Origin: an uncultured Clostridia bacterium | GTDB taxonomy: Bacteria; Bacillota; Clostridia; Oscillospirales; Acutalibacteraceae | DNA length: 25,832 nt | Reading direction: 5' to 3' | NCBI GenBank assembly: GCA_958436475.1 | Contig: CAUBKG010000029.1 | Coordinates: 1 to 25,832 of the forward strand | Shown: one piece after another, positions 8,014 to 15,465 of the stretch | Layout of the letters: the number at the start of each line of letters is the position of its first letter | How positions within the stretch are numbered: position 1 is the stretch's first letter | Notes under the pieces: generated by a model | What the model was told of the DNA's origin: nothing | Databases searched by the model: none | What the model saw: the letters and a program-made list of their open reading frames with translations, nothing else | Made by a program: the position numbers and the translations under genes

Positions 8014-8892
8014 TTATAGCTTTACCTTGTTGAGCGCAACATTTTTCAGATGCTGGCCGTAGGGGGATTTGCCGTACTTCTCGGCGGAACGCAGGAGCGT
8101 TTCCTTATCGATCCATTCCTTGCGGTAGGCGATTTCCTCCGGCGCGGAAATAATGATGCCCTGCCGCTTTTCCAGCGTCTGCACGAAATCGGCCGCCTCC
8201 ACGAGGGAATCCATGGTGCCGGTATCGAGCCACGCATAGCCGCGGCCGAGCAGCTGAACGTCCAGATCGCCCGCTTCGAGGTAAATGCGGTTGAGGTCGG
8301 TGATCTCGAGCTCGCCGCGCGCGCTGGGTTTTAAGGACTTGGCATATTCCACCACGCGGTGATCGTAAAAATAAAGGCCGGTGATGGCATAGTTGGATTT
8401 CGGATACTGCGGCTTTTCCTCCACGGAAATCACCCGGCCGGCGTCATCGAATTCCACAATGCCGAAACGCTCCGGGTCGTTTACATAATAACCGAATACC
8501 GTGGCGCGGCCGCTCTTTGCGGCGGTATCCACCAGCATGCGGGACATGCCGTTGCCGTAGAAAATATTATCCCCGAGGATCATGGCGCAGCTGTCTCCCC
8601 CGATGAATTCCTCCCCGATGATGAAGGCCTGCGCGAGGCCGTCGGGAGACGGCTGGACCGCATAGGAAAGATGAATGCCGAACTCGCTTCCGTCTCCAAG
8701 CAGGCGCTCGAAGCGGGGAGTATCGTCCGGCGTGGAAATGATCAGGATATCCTTGATGCCGGCAAGCATCAGCGTGGAAAGCGGATAATAGATCATCGGC
8801 TTGTTGTAAATCGGAAGCAGCTGCTTGCTGGTGATCATAGTGAGGGGGTACAGCCGCGTTCCCGATCCGCCCGCTAAGATAATGCCTTTCAT
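8014..8892 (-). CDS. rfbA: Glucose-1-phosphate thymidylyltransferase
   Basis: The 292-residue enzyme makes dTDP-glucose from dTTP and glucose-1-phosphate, the first step toward dTDP-rhamnose. The signature GGSGTRLYPLT lies at 8-18 with the catalytic-type K23 in SKQLLP. Further conserved blocks are LGDNIFYG, VEEKPQYPKSNYAITGLYFYD and the C-terminal GRGYAWLDTGT. The frame is open to 8928, but that extension reads through the AGGAGG ribosome binding site, so the ATG at 8892 is the start. Spacing from AGGAGG is about 12 bases, slightly long. The upstream glycosyltransferase ends at 8910, so the ribosome binding site overlaps its stop region. Confidence 0.96.
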   Translation of the reverse strand: MKGIILAGGSGTRLYPLTMITSKQLLPIYNKPMIYYPLSTLMLAGIKDILIISTPDDTPRFERLLGDGSEFGIHLSYAVQPSPDGLAQAFIIGEEFIGGDSCAMILGDNIFYGNGMSRMLVDTAAKSGRATVFGYYVNDPERFGIVEFDDAGRVISVEEKPQYPKSNYAITGLYFYDHRVVEYAKSLKPSARGELEITDLNRIYLEAGDLDVQLLGRGYAWLDTGTMDSLVEAADFVQTLEKRQGIIISAPEEIAYRKEWIDKETLLRSAEKYGKSPYGQHLKNVALNKVKL

Positions 8893-8909
8893 AAAACCAT
8901 TTTTCCTCC

Positions 8910-9704
8910 TTAGAATTTCCAGCCCCATTTATTGAAATACTTGATCATGGAAAAAATCTGGATCATCATAAATTTAAAGCTTCTCGCGCTCACCCGCTCC
9001 CACCTGTGGTAAACCACAAAGGAGGGGTCGTACTGCACTTTGCCTTCCGCGCACAGCGTCCGGGTGAGGTCGGCGTCTTCAAAATACATAAAATACCGCT
9101 TATCAAACCCGCCGGCCCGGCGGAAAGCGTCGGTACGCAGGAACATGAAGCAGCCGGAGGCGAACTCAATCTCCTGCGGCAGGTTCAGGTTCCGGTCCCG
9201 CATCTCATACCGCTCCGCGTGCTTATGGAGCCGCTTGAAGCGCGGCAGGCGGCGGGCCGCCAGCGCACGGATGAAGGGGTTTCGCTTCGGCAAAACCTGC
9301 TCACGCCCGCTCGGGAACAGCACCCGGGGGGAAAGCAGGATGGTATCGGGACGGCTATCGAGACAATCGGCCATGCGGGTGAGAACATCGTCCCGCAAAA
9401 TAATATCGGGGTTTACGATAACATGGTACTGCGAACCGAGATGAGGAAGCACCGCGTTGTGCCCCGCCCCGAAGCCGAGGTTCTTTTCGTTCAGAAAAAA
9501 GTGCAGGGAAGGATATTCCTCCGAAGGAAAGCGTTCCTGCAGGGAAGCGACCGTATCGTCTGTGGAGGCGTTATCGACGATATATACTTCCAAATTTTCC
9601 GCGCCGCACATTTCAAAAATGCTCGCAAGGGCGTTGCCCGCTTCTTCCCCATTATTATAGGTGACGATGCTGAGCGATATCCGTTTACACACTTTATTCA
9701 CCAC
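8910..9704 (-). CDS. Family 2 glycosyltransferase (WbbL/rhamnosyltransferase-like)
   Basis: The 264-residue GT-A enzyme has SIVTYNNGEEA near the N-terminus and VDNASTDDT (43-51). NLGFGAGHN (75-83) and VNPD (97-100) supply the metal site. FASGCFMFLR followed by FFMYFEDADL-like sequence is characteristic of the WbbL group, which transfers rhamnose to lipid-linked sugars at the membrane. A hydrophobic and basic C-terminal stretch (FKFMMIQIFSMIKYF) may attach it to the membrane. The start is uncertain: GTG codons occur at 9704 and 9701 and the nearest purine-rich site (AAGGG) is about 20 bases away, so translation may be weak. An in-frame stop just upstream excludes a longer form. It is the first gene of the rhamnose cluster. 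Confidence 0.87.
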   Translation of the reverse strand: MVNKVCKRISLSIVTYNNGEEAGNALASIFEMCGAENLEVYIVDNASTDDTVASLQERFPSEEYPSLHFFLNEKNLGFGAGHNAVLPHLGSQYHVIVNPDIILRDDVLTRMADCLDSRPDTILLSPRVLFPSGREQVLPKRNPFIRALAARRLPRFKRLHKHAERYEMRDRNLNLPQEIEFASGCFMFLRTDAFRRAGGFDKRYFMYFEDADLTRTLCAEGKVQYDPSFVVYHRWERVSARSFKFMMIQIFSMIKYFNKWGWKF

Positions 9705-9770
9705 AGCTTTACCGGCTTGTTTTACCCTTCACCTGAAAGGAAAATTCTACAAAAAGAGAAACACGTTTAT

Positions 9771-9799
9771 AATTTAACACTTTTAGCCGCACATTTCAA
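9771..9799 (-). promoter_or_regulatory. Probable promoter of the rhamnose/glycosyltransferase cluster
   Basis: On the minus strand TTGAAA (9799-9794) is separated by 17 bases from TAAATT (9776-9771), a four-of-six match to the -10 consensus in an AT-rich patch. It lies in the 127-base gap between ispE and the first glycosyltransferase and would drive the GT, rfbA, rfbB, rfbD and GT genes. Confidence 0.55.
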
Positions 9800-9806
9800 G
9801 TGAAAC

Positions 9807-9840
9807 AAAAGAGCGGAAGGATTCTCCTTTTTTATCCTTC
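9807..9840 (-). terminator. Weak terminator at the end of ispE
   Basis: GAAGGAT and ATCCTTC (9840-9834 and 9822-9816 on the minus strand) form a seven-base-pair stem overlapping the ispE stop codon, followed after five bases by TTTT (9810-9807). The stem is short and the tail modest, so termination is probably partial. A new promoter begins just downstream. Confidence 0.4.
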
Positions 9841-10716
9841 GGAAACGATTTCGCAGCCCGTTTCACACGGCGTGCACAAGAACGCCTCCGCGCCCAATTC
9901 CCGAAGGGCGCCCGCACAGGTTTCCGCCTGATGCTGTGATGCGAATACGCCGAACACGGTAGGCCCGCTCCCGCTCAAAGACCAGCCGAGGGAGCCCCAG
10001 TCCCGAAAGGCCCCGCCCAGAGCGCGGAACCTTTCGCTCTGCCAGAGGACAGAAAAAGCGTTGCGCAGCTCCCCTGCCGCGGCAGGAAGGTCTCCTGCCC
10101 GGAACAGCTCCCCGAGCCGTTTCGTATCCGGGCGGGCGGGCGAGCCGCTTTCATCGAACCGGCGGTACATTTCCGCCGTGGAGGGCTTTTCCTCCCCCTT
10201 GGCAAGCACGAGGAAGCAATGCGGCATGGGCGCAAAGGGAATGAGCTCCTCCCCCGCCCCGCGCGCGAGCTGCGTGCCGCCCGCAATGCAGAAGGGCACG
10301 TCCGCCCCGATGTGCATGCCGAGCGCTTCGAGCTCCCCACGGCCGAGGCCCGTGCCGAAGAGACGATTGAGCCCCACGAGCACCGCGGCGGCGTCTGCGC
10401 TGCCGCCGCCGAGCCCGGCGGCCAAAGGAATCTGTTTTTCGAGCCGTATCCCGATCCCGCAGGGCGCTCCGGTTTCCCGCAAGAACAGCCGGGCGGCCCG
10501 GCAGGCGGTGTTGTCCTCTTCTTCGAGCGAGGGGCGGCTTTCGCACCGGAACACGATCTTGCCCGGCTCCGGCAGGCGCTCCAGCCGCACGCGGTCAAAA
10601 AGGCTCACCGACTGCATCACGGTTTCGAGCTCGTGGTAACCATCCGCCCGGCGGCCGGTGATATCCAGCGTGAGGTTTAACTTGGCCGCGGCGCGGAGTT
10701 CGGTAAAACGCAGCAT
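9832..10716 (-). CDS. ispE: 4-diphosphocytidyl-2-C-methyl-D-erythritol kinase
   Basis: The 294-residue GHMP kinase phosphorylates CDP-methylerythritol in the non-mevalonate isoprenoid pathway. It shows AKLNLTLDI near the start (K12), the substrate loop GRRADGYHEL, and the ATP-binding glycine-rich motif PLAAGLGGGSADAAA (97-111). The GADVPF block carries the catalytic Asp, and a C-terminal LSGSGPTVFG is present. The ATG at 10716 shares one base with the aminotransferase stop (TAATG) and has AAGGGAT in front. An alternative ATG at 10728 would add four residues and overlap more, and is less likely. IspE is essential in bacteria using this pathway; the link to the aminotransferase is one of transcription only. 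Confidence 0.95.
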   Translation of the reverse strand: MLRFTELRAAAKLNLTLDITGRRADGYHELETVMQSVSLFDRVRLERLPEPGKIVFRCESRPSLEEEDNTACRAARLFLRETGAPCGIGIRLEKQIPLAAGLGGGSADAAAVLVGLNRLFGTGLGRGELEALGMHIGADVPFCIAGGTQLARGAGEELIPFAPMPHCFLVLAKGEEKPSTAEMYRRFDESGSPARPDTKRLGELFRAGDLPAAAGELRNAFSVLWQSERFRALGGAFRDWGSLGWSLSGSGPTVFGVFASQHQAETCAGALRELGAEAFLCTPCETGCEIVSEG

Positions 10717-11891
10717 TATCCCTTGCATTCCTTTACAAACTGATCGATGAGCTCCAGCGCGCGGGTCAGGTGACTGACGGAATAAGAATACGAAACGCGG
10801 ATGAAGCCCTCCCCGCTTTCGCCGAAGGCGTTGCCCGGCACAACGGCAACCTTTTTGCCGTACAGCAGCTTTTCGCAGAATTCATCGGAAGAAAGGCCGG
10901 TGCTCCGGATGGAGGGGAATACATAAAACGCGCCTTCCGGCTCGAAGCAATCGAGCCCGATCTCCCGAAGGCCGCTTACCACAAGGCGGCGGCGCATATC
11001 GTACTGGCGGCGCATGGCCGCAATATCCGCGTCGCCCGCCCGGAGCGCTTCGACCGCCGCATACTGCGCGGTGGTGGGGGCGCTCATAATGCCGAACTGG
11101 TGGATCTTCGTCATGAGCTTGATAATAGGTGCCGGCCCGCAGGCATAGCCTAAGCGCCAGCCGGTCATGGAATAGCTCTTGGAAAAGCCGCTCACGAGCA
11201 CCGTGCGCTCCTGCATGCCCTCCAGCTGCGCGATGGAAGCATGCGGGAGGTCGCCGTAAGTCAGCTCCGAATAGATTTCGTCGGACAGCACGACGATGCT
11301 TGTCCCCCGCAGGACCGCCGCGATCTCTTCCAGATGCTCGCGGCGCATGACCCCGCCGGTGGGGTTGTTGGGGTAAGGCAGCACCAGCAGCTTGGTCTTC
11401 GGGGTGATGTGCGCCCGGAGCTCGTCCGCCGTGAGGCGAAAATTATGTTCCGCTTTGGTGGGGATGGGTACGGGCACGCCGCCCGCGAGCTCGGTGAGGG
11501 GGGTATAGCACACGAAGGAGGGCTCGGGGATGAGCACCTCGTCTCCCGGCTCGAGAAGGGAGCGCATGCAGGCGTCGATCGCCTCGCTCCCCCCAACGGT
11601 GACGAGCACCTCCGACCCGCTTTCATAAGAAAGGCCCAGCTTGCGCTGCATGGCCGCGGCGATCTCCCGGCGCAGCTGCATGAGCCCGGCGTTCGAAGTG
11701 TATCTGGTTTTTCCCAGCTCCAGGGAGCGGATGCCCGCCTCCCGGATGTGCCAGGGCGTTTGGAAATCCGGCTCGCCGACGCCGAGGGAAATGACTCCCT
11801 CCATCTGCTCGGCAATATCGAAATACCGCCGGATCCCGGAGGGCTTGAGGCCCGCCGCCCGGGAATTCAAAATGGATTCATACGGTATCAC
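10716..11891 (-). CDS. Class I/II PLP-dependent aminotransferase (PatA/aromatic type)
   Basis: The 391-residue protein is a fold type I aminotransferase. GVGEPDF near residues 37-43 begins the substrate region, YTSNAG and PNNPTGG follow, and SDEIYS holds the Asp that contacts the pyridine ring. SGFSKSYSMTGWRLGY contains the PLP lysine K238, and a C-terminal FIRVSYS Arg binds the substrate carboxylate. The family moves amino groups between amino acids and 2-oxo acids; aromatic or branched substrates are plausible but not shown. The start chosen is GTG at 11891, which overlaps the regulator stop codon by four bases (GTGA) and has AGGGGG about ten bases upstream. A longer form beginning at 11930 would run inside the regulator gene. 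Confidence 0.92.
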   Translation of the reverse strand: MIPYESILNSRAAGLKPSGIRRYFDIAEQMEGVISLGVGEPDFQTPWHIREAGIRSLELGKTRYTSNAGLMQLRREIAAAMQRKLGLSYESGSEVLVTVGGSEAIDACMRSLLEPGDEVLIPEPSFVCYTPLTELAGGVPVPIPTKAEHNFRLTADELRAHITPKTKLLVLPYPNNPTGGVMRREHLEEIAAVLRGTSIVVLSDEIYSELTYGDLPHASIAQLEGMQERTVLVSGFSKSYSMTGWRLGYACGPAPIIKLMTKIHQFGIMSAPTTAQYAAVEALRAGDADIAAMRRQYDMRRRLVVSGLREIGLDCFEPEGAFYVFPSIRSTGLSSDEFCEKLLYGKKVAVVPGNAFGESGEGFIRVSYSYSVSHLTRALELIDQFVKECKG

Positions 11892-12367
11892 AGCGAAAGA
11901 GTCCCCCTGTCGTCCGCCTCGCAGTCGCACATGACGACGCCCATGTCTTTATACTTGCGAAGCACAAAATGCGTGGCGGTGGAATTGACGCCCTCGATCG
12001 GCGCTAAGCACTTTGCCACGAAAATGGCCACGTCCTTGAAGGTACGGCCGGAAATAAAGAGGCAGAGGTCGTAGCCGCCGGACATCAGATAGATGCTCTC
12101 CACCTCGTCGAACTGCAAAATGCGGCGGGCGATATCGTCGAAGCCGGCGTCGCGCTGGGGGGTCACCTTCACTTCGATGAGGGCGGTCACCTTTTCGTTC
12201 CCGCACTTTTCAAAGTTGACGAGCGCCTTGTACCCACGGATGATTCCCTCGTCCTCCAGCTCTTTGATTTTGTCTGCCACCTCGCGCTCGGGCACGTTCA
12301 GCATGGCCGCGATCTGTGCGTTGGAAAGGCGCGCGTTTTCGTAGAGTAAATTCAGCAGTCTGTCCAT
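11888..12367 (-). CDS. Lrp/AsnC-family transcriptional regulator
   Basis: The 159-residue protein has an N-terminal helix-turn-helix (about residues 1-50, LSNAQIAAMLNVPEREVADKIKELEDEGII). A ligand-binding RAM domain follows (about 65-140, with the MSGGYDLCLFISG core). Such proteins sense amino acids and form dimers or octamers on DNA. Its four-base overlap with the downstream aminotransferase suggests they are made together and that the regulator responds to an amino acid metabolised by it. This pairing recurs in Clostridia. It is 20 bases downstream of the PHP gene. A likely target is the operon's own promoter, but this is inference. Confidence 0.92.
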   Translation of the reverse strand: MDRLLNLLYENARLSNAQIAAMLNVPEREVADKIKELEDEGIIRGYKALVNFEKCGNEKVTALIEVKVTPQRDAGFDDIARRILQFDEVESIYLMSGGYDLCLFISGRTFKDVAIFVAKCLAPIEGVNSTATHFVLRKYKDMGVVMCDCEADDRGTLSL

Positions 12368-12387
12368 AAATCTGTCTCCTTTGCTGC

Positions 12388-13200
12388 TCAGCCGATATCG
12401 ATCAGAAACGGCTGGTGCTTGTTATATAAGGCAATATGGCGGAAGCCCGCGTCGAACGCGATGCGCATGCCGTCTTCCACATTCGCCCCCACGTCCCCGC
12501 AGGCGTGCGCGTCCGACCCGATGGTGATGAATTCGCCGCCCAGCTCGCGGAACCGTTTCACATACCGCGCGGGCGGGATGGTCTCCTCCGCGCCCTTCCG
12601 CAGGCCGGAGGTGTTGATTTCGAGCGCCTTGCCCTGCTCCGCGAGGCGGCGGAGGATGTGCTCCAGCGCATCGTCGAACCGGGTAAGGTCGAGCGGTACC
12701 CCGTCTCTCCCGCAGATATAGCGGGTGGGGTAGGTGAGGTGGGCCAAAACATCGAACCCGCCCCATTCCACGGTATCGAGCACTTCCCCGAAATACCGCT
12801 CCATCAGCGGGTAGGGGTCGCGCTCGCGGTAATCGAGATAATAAAAGTCCTGCTCGCCCTCAAGGTTGTGCACCGAAGCGAGCACGATATCGAGAGGGCA
12901 CCGCGAAACGATCTCGTTCGCCTGGGCGATGTCGTGCGTGGGCTGGCCGAGCTCCACGCCGGCAAGCACGATCATGCAGCCGGTGTACACCGAGCGGCCC
13001 TTCATCGCCTCGAACCGGGATTGCCGGAGGGAGCGGTCGAAATGGTCTTTATGATACAGATCGACCTCGCAGTGGTCGGTGATGGCGATGGCCCGGAGCC
13101 CCTGGTTCATGGCGTATTCGCACATCAGCATGGCGGTGTGCTCGCCGTCGGGCGAATTGTCGGTATGTATGTGCATATCCATTTTGTTTTTATACGGCAT
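12388..13200 (-). CDS. PHP-domain phosphatase, histidinol-phosphatase (HisJ/HisK) family
   Basis: The 270-residue protein has the PHP metal-binding motifs: DMHIHTD (D8, H10, H12), TDHCEVD (D42, H43), GVELGQ, ASVHNLEG, AHLTYP and SDAHACGDVG. These hold the His/Asp/Glu ligands of a trinuclear metal site. Length and order fit the HisJ-type phosphatases that hydrolyse L-histidinol phosphate. No other histidine genes are near, so a different phosphoester is possible. The ATG at 13200 follows GAGGGGGAA. A CGCCGT/ACGGCG hairpin in its leader sits just before the ribosome binding site. It is the first gene of an operon with the Lrp regulator, aminotransferase and ispE. Confidence 0.88.
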   Translation of the reverse strand: MPYKNKMDMHIHTDNSPDGEHTAMLMCEYAMNQGLRAIAITDHCEVDLYHKDHFDRSLRQSRFEAMKGRSVYTGCMIVLAGVELGQPTHDIAQANEIVSRCPLDIVLASVHNLEGEQDFYYLDYRERDPYPLMERYFGEVLDTVEWGGFDVLAHLTYPTRYICGRDGVPLDLTRFDDALEHILRRLAEQGKALEINTSGLRKGAEETIPPARYVKRFRELGGEFITIGSDAHACGDVGANVEDGMRIAFDAGFRHIALYNKHQPFLIDIG

Positions 13201-13214
13201 AAACGCTTCCCCCT

Positions 13215-13239
13215 CGCCGTGAACGCCCTGATAACGGCG
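13215..13239 (-). promoter_or_regulatory. Leader hairpin ahead of the PHP gene
   Basis: CGCCGT (13215-13220) and ACGGCG (13234-13239) form a six-base-pair stem with a 13-base loop, immediately upstream of the GAGGGGGAA ribosome binding site of the PHP gene. Its position would let it influence access to that site, though it may be incidental in GC-rich DNA. Confidence 0.3.
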
Positions 13240-13257
13240 CTGTCTCTGTTTCTTATC

Positions 13258-13266
13258 ATCATACCA
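13258..13266 (-). promoter_or_regulatory. Extended -10 promoter of the PHP-Lrp-aminotransferase-ispE operon
   Basis: On the minus strand TGGTATGAT forms an extended -10 element (TG, one base, TATGAT). There is no good -35 at 17 bases (TGTTCC). One arm of a 9-base inverted repeat falls in the spacer region. Confidence 0.45.
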
Positions 13267-13269
13267 TAC

Positions 13270-13313
13270 TTTCCCGGTTTGGAACAGAAAAAATTCTTCA
13301 AATTACCGGGAAA
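13270..13313. repeat. Inverted repeat between divergent promoters, possible operator
   Basis: TTTCCCGGT (13270-13278) and ACCGGGAAA (13305-13313) are perfect inverted 9-base arms with a 26-base gap. The left arm lies in the spacer of the leftward promoter, and the right arm lies about 14 bases upstream of the rightward -35. A dimeric regulator could bind both arms; no known operator consensus was recognised. Confidence 0.4.
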
Positions 13314-13326
13314 TCGAACTGTTAAA

Positions 13327-13355
13327 TTGTTCACAAATGTGTTATGATATATATT
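13327..13355 (+). promoter_or_regulatory. Probable promoter of nadE
   Basis: TTGTTC (13327-13332) and TATATT (13350-13355) are separated by 17 bases. Transcription would begin near 13362, downstream of the ATG at 13360. This supports the later ATG at 13384, which has AGGTG eight bases in front, as the true nadE start. Confidence 0.5.
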
Positions 13356-13383
13356 ATTTATGATTAAGGCAGGTGTCCGGCTG

Positions 13384-15147
13384 ATGATCCCAAACCTCGT
13401 AAGGGTCTCGGTGCTTTCTCCGGAGATATCTCCCGGCGAACCCGCGGCAAGCCTCCGCGGAATCCGTACGGCGCTGCGCGGAGTGCTCCCGCTTTCGCCA
13501 GATATTATTATTCTCCCCCCCTCTGCTTTATGCGGCCTCTCCGCCGGAGATATGGCCAAAAACGGCGCCATACACGCGGCAGCGGAAGACGCTCTCCGCC
13601 TTCTCGCGGAGGATACGGCCGATTCGGGCGCGCTCGTGGTGCTGAGCTCCTCCGCCCCCCGCACAGGCGAGCCGGAGCGGATCGTATTATATAAAGGTGA
13701 TATTCTGAGGGCTTCTGCTGCGGACAGCGGCCGGTTCCAGTGCGGCAGGGTCGCTTTCCGCGTGTGGCAGGGCGACCCTCTCGCCGCCCCGCTTTTCGCC
13801 GGCGAGCCGGACTGCGACCTGTTCATCTGCCTTTCCGATGTGCCCGCCCCCTGCGGCGCGCCGGAGCGCTTTTTCCGGGCGGCGGAGGCCTGGTCGGAAA
13901 GCACGGGCTGCGCGGTTGCGCTGTGCGGCAGCGCGCGGGGCGAAAGCCTTGCTCCGCAATGCTACCGCCCCTTTGCGGCGGTTTATGAAAACGGCCTGCT
14001 GCTCAGCCGGGCAGACGAAGACCGAACCCACATCACGGCGGATATCGACCTCGATATCATCCGCACGGTGAAGCGCGTGCCCACCTTCCTTTCCGAGGAA
14101 GCGGAAGAGAGGCCCCTTTCCGAAAAGAAGGGCATCCTGCGGGACGTGCAGAAGGACCCCTTCCTCCCCGCAGACCCCGCGCAGCGGGAGGGGGCACTCC
14201 GGGAATACTTTTCCCTGCAGGCGGCGGCGCTCGAAGGGCGCATGCGGGCCATCGGGTGCAAGCATCTCGTGATCGGCGTTTCGGGCGGGCTCGATTCCAC
14301 GCTGGCACTGCTCGTCTGCGCCAGGGCCATGGACCGGCTGGGGCTGCCCCGCAGCAATATCCTCGGGGTCACGATGCCGGGCTTCGGCACCACCGACCGC
14401 ACCTATTACAATGCGCTCAAGCTGATCGTCGGCCTCGGGGCGCAGCTGCGGGAAATTTCCATTTCCAAATCCGTGCTGCAGCATTTTGAAGATATCGGGC
14501 ACGACCCGGCGGTTCACGACGTCACCTACGAAAACGCGCAGGCGAGGGAACGCACCCAGATCCTGCTGGACCTTGCCAACACCGAAAACGCGCTGGTTGC
14601 CGGCACGGGAGACCTTTCCGAAGCGGCTCTGGGCTTCTGCACCTACGGCGGAGACCAGATCGCCTCCTTCAACGTCAACGCGGGTATCCCGAAAACCCTC
14701 GCCCGCCGGATCATTGAATTTTTAGCGGCCGGGGATGACTTTACGAAAGAAAGCGAAATCCTCGCCGATATTCTCAATACCCCCGTTTCCCCCGAGCTGC
14801 TGCCTGCGGCCGGGGCGGCTCCCGCGCAGAAGACAGAGGAAATCCTCGGCCCCTATGAATTGCACGATTTCTTTTTGTATTATTTCGTCCGGTATGGCCT
14901 CGCGCCTTCCAAAATATATTATTATGCGCTCAACGCCTTCAGCGGCTGCTATTCGCCCGATATGATCAAGGAGACCCTCCGGGTTTTCCTCCGGCGTTTT
15001 ACGGCCTCGCAGTTCAAGCGAAGCTGCGCGCCCGATTCCTCGGCCCTCGGCCCCGTAGACCTTACCCCCCGCGGCTTCCGGATGCCTTCGGACATGCGGG
15101 CGGAGGCTCTAATCCGCGATCTCGATACCATTAAAATAAAAGGCTGA
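13384..15147 (+). CDS. nadE: NAD+ synthetase with degenerate N-terminal nitrilase (glutaminase) domain
   Basis: The 587-residue protein amidates deamido-NAD using ATP. The C-terminal synthetase domain is intact: ATP loop SGGLDS at 300-305, TMPGFGTTDRTYYNA, ENAQARERTQILLDLAN, GTGDLSEAALG and the Clostridia-type LNTPVSPELLPA...GPYELHDFFLYYF. The N-terminal domain aligns with the glutamine-amidase nitrilase fold but is short. The catalytic Glu (normally in a PEL motif) is replaced in LPPSALCG (S47). No Lys-containing block comparable to the usual one is found. The Cys expected in an EICED-type motif is missing (FRVWQGD, residues 125-131). It may therefore use free ammonia. The ATG at 13384 is preferred over 13360 because it has AGGTG eight bases upstream and lies downstream of the likely transcription start. 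Confidence 0.92.
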   Translation: MIPNLVRVSVLSPEISPGEPAASLRGIRTALRGVLPLSPDIIILPPSALCGLSAGDMAKNGAIHAAAEDALRLLAEDTADSGALVVLSSSAPRTGEPERIVLYKGDILRASAADSGRFQCGRVAFRVWQGDPLAAPLFAGEPDCDLFICLSDVPAPCGAPERFFRAAEAWSESTGCAVALCGSARGESLAPQCYRPFAAVYENGLLLSRADEDRTHITADIDLDIIRTVKRVPTFLSEEAEERPLSEKKGILRDVQKDPFLPADPAQREGALREYFSLQAAALEGRMRAIGCKHLVIGVSGGLDSTLALLVCARAMDRLGLPRSNILGVTMPGFGTTDRTYYNALKLIVGLGAQLREISISKSVLQHFEDIGHDPAVHDVTYENAQARERTQILLDLANTENALVAGTGDLSEAALGFCTYGGDQIASFNVNAGIPKTLARRIIEFLAAGDDFTKESEILADILNTPVSPELLPAAGAAPAQKTEEILGPYELHDFFLYYFVRYGLAPSKIYYYALNAFSGCYSPDMIKETLRVFLRRFTASQFKRSCAPDSSALGPVDLTPRGFRMPSDMRAEALIRDLDTIKIKG

Positions 15148-15166
15148 TTTAGGAGGAACATTTTCT

Positions 15167-15436
15167 ATGCGAGCGGTTATCACAGTTGTGGGAAAAGATA
15201 TGGTGGGCATCGTCTCCCGGGTTGCCGGGGCATGCACCACCTGCAATATCAATGTAACGGAGGTGACGCAGTCTGTTCTGCAGGACCTGTTCTGCATGAT
15301 CATGCTGGCGGACATCTCCAAGGCCAACCTGCCCTTCGGTGAATTTGCGGAAACGATGAAGAAGCTCGGGGAAGAGCTCGGCCTTTCCATCCATGTGATG
15401 CATGAGGATATCTTCAATTCCATGCACCGGATCTGA
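15167..15436 (+). CDS. ACT domain-containing protein (UPF0237 family)
   Basis: The 89-residue protein is a single ACT domain: MRAVITVVGKDMVGIVSRVAG, then CNINVTEVTQSVLQDLFCMIMLADI and a C-terminal helix and strand. ACT domains bind amino acids or other small ligands and usually regulate a partner protein. AGGAGG precedes the ATG and the gap from nadE is only 19 bases, so it is co-transcribed. It is followed after 29 bases by the PFL-family gene, a pairing widely conserved in Bacillota, which suggests that it regulates that protein. The ligand is unknown. Confidence 0.9.
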   Translation: MRAVITVVGKDMVGIVSRVAGACTTCNINVTEVTQSVLQDLFCMIMLADISKANLPFGEFAETMKKLGEELGLSIHVMHEDIFNSMHRI

Positions 15437-15465
15437 CTCACCTTTCATACGATTGGAGCACCATT

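Noticed and set aside
13360..13383. Earlier nadE start at ATG 13360
   Set aside because: No ribosome binding site precedes it and it lies at or before the likely transcription start, while ATG 13384 has AGGTG eight bases upstream.
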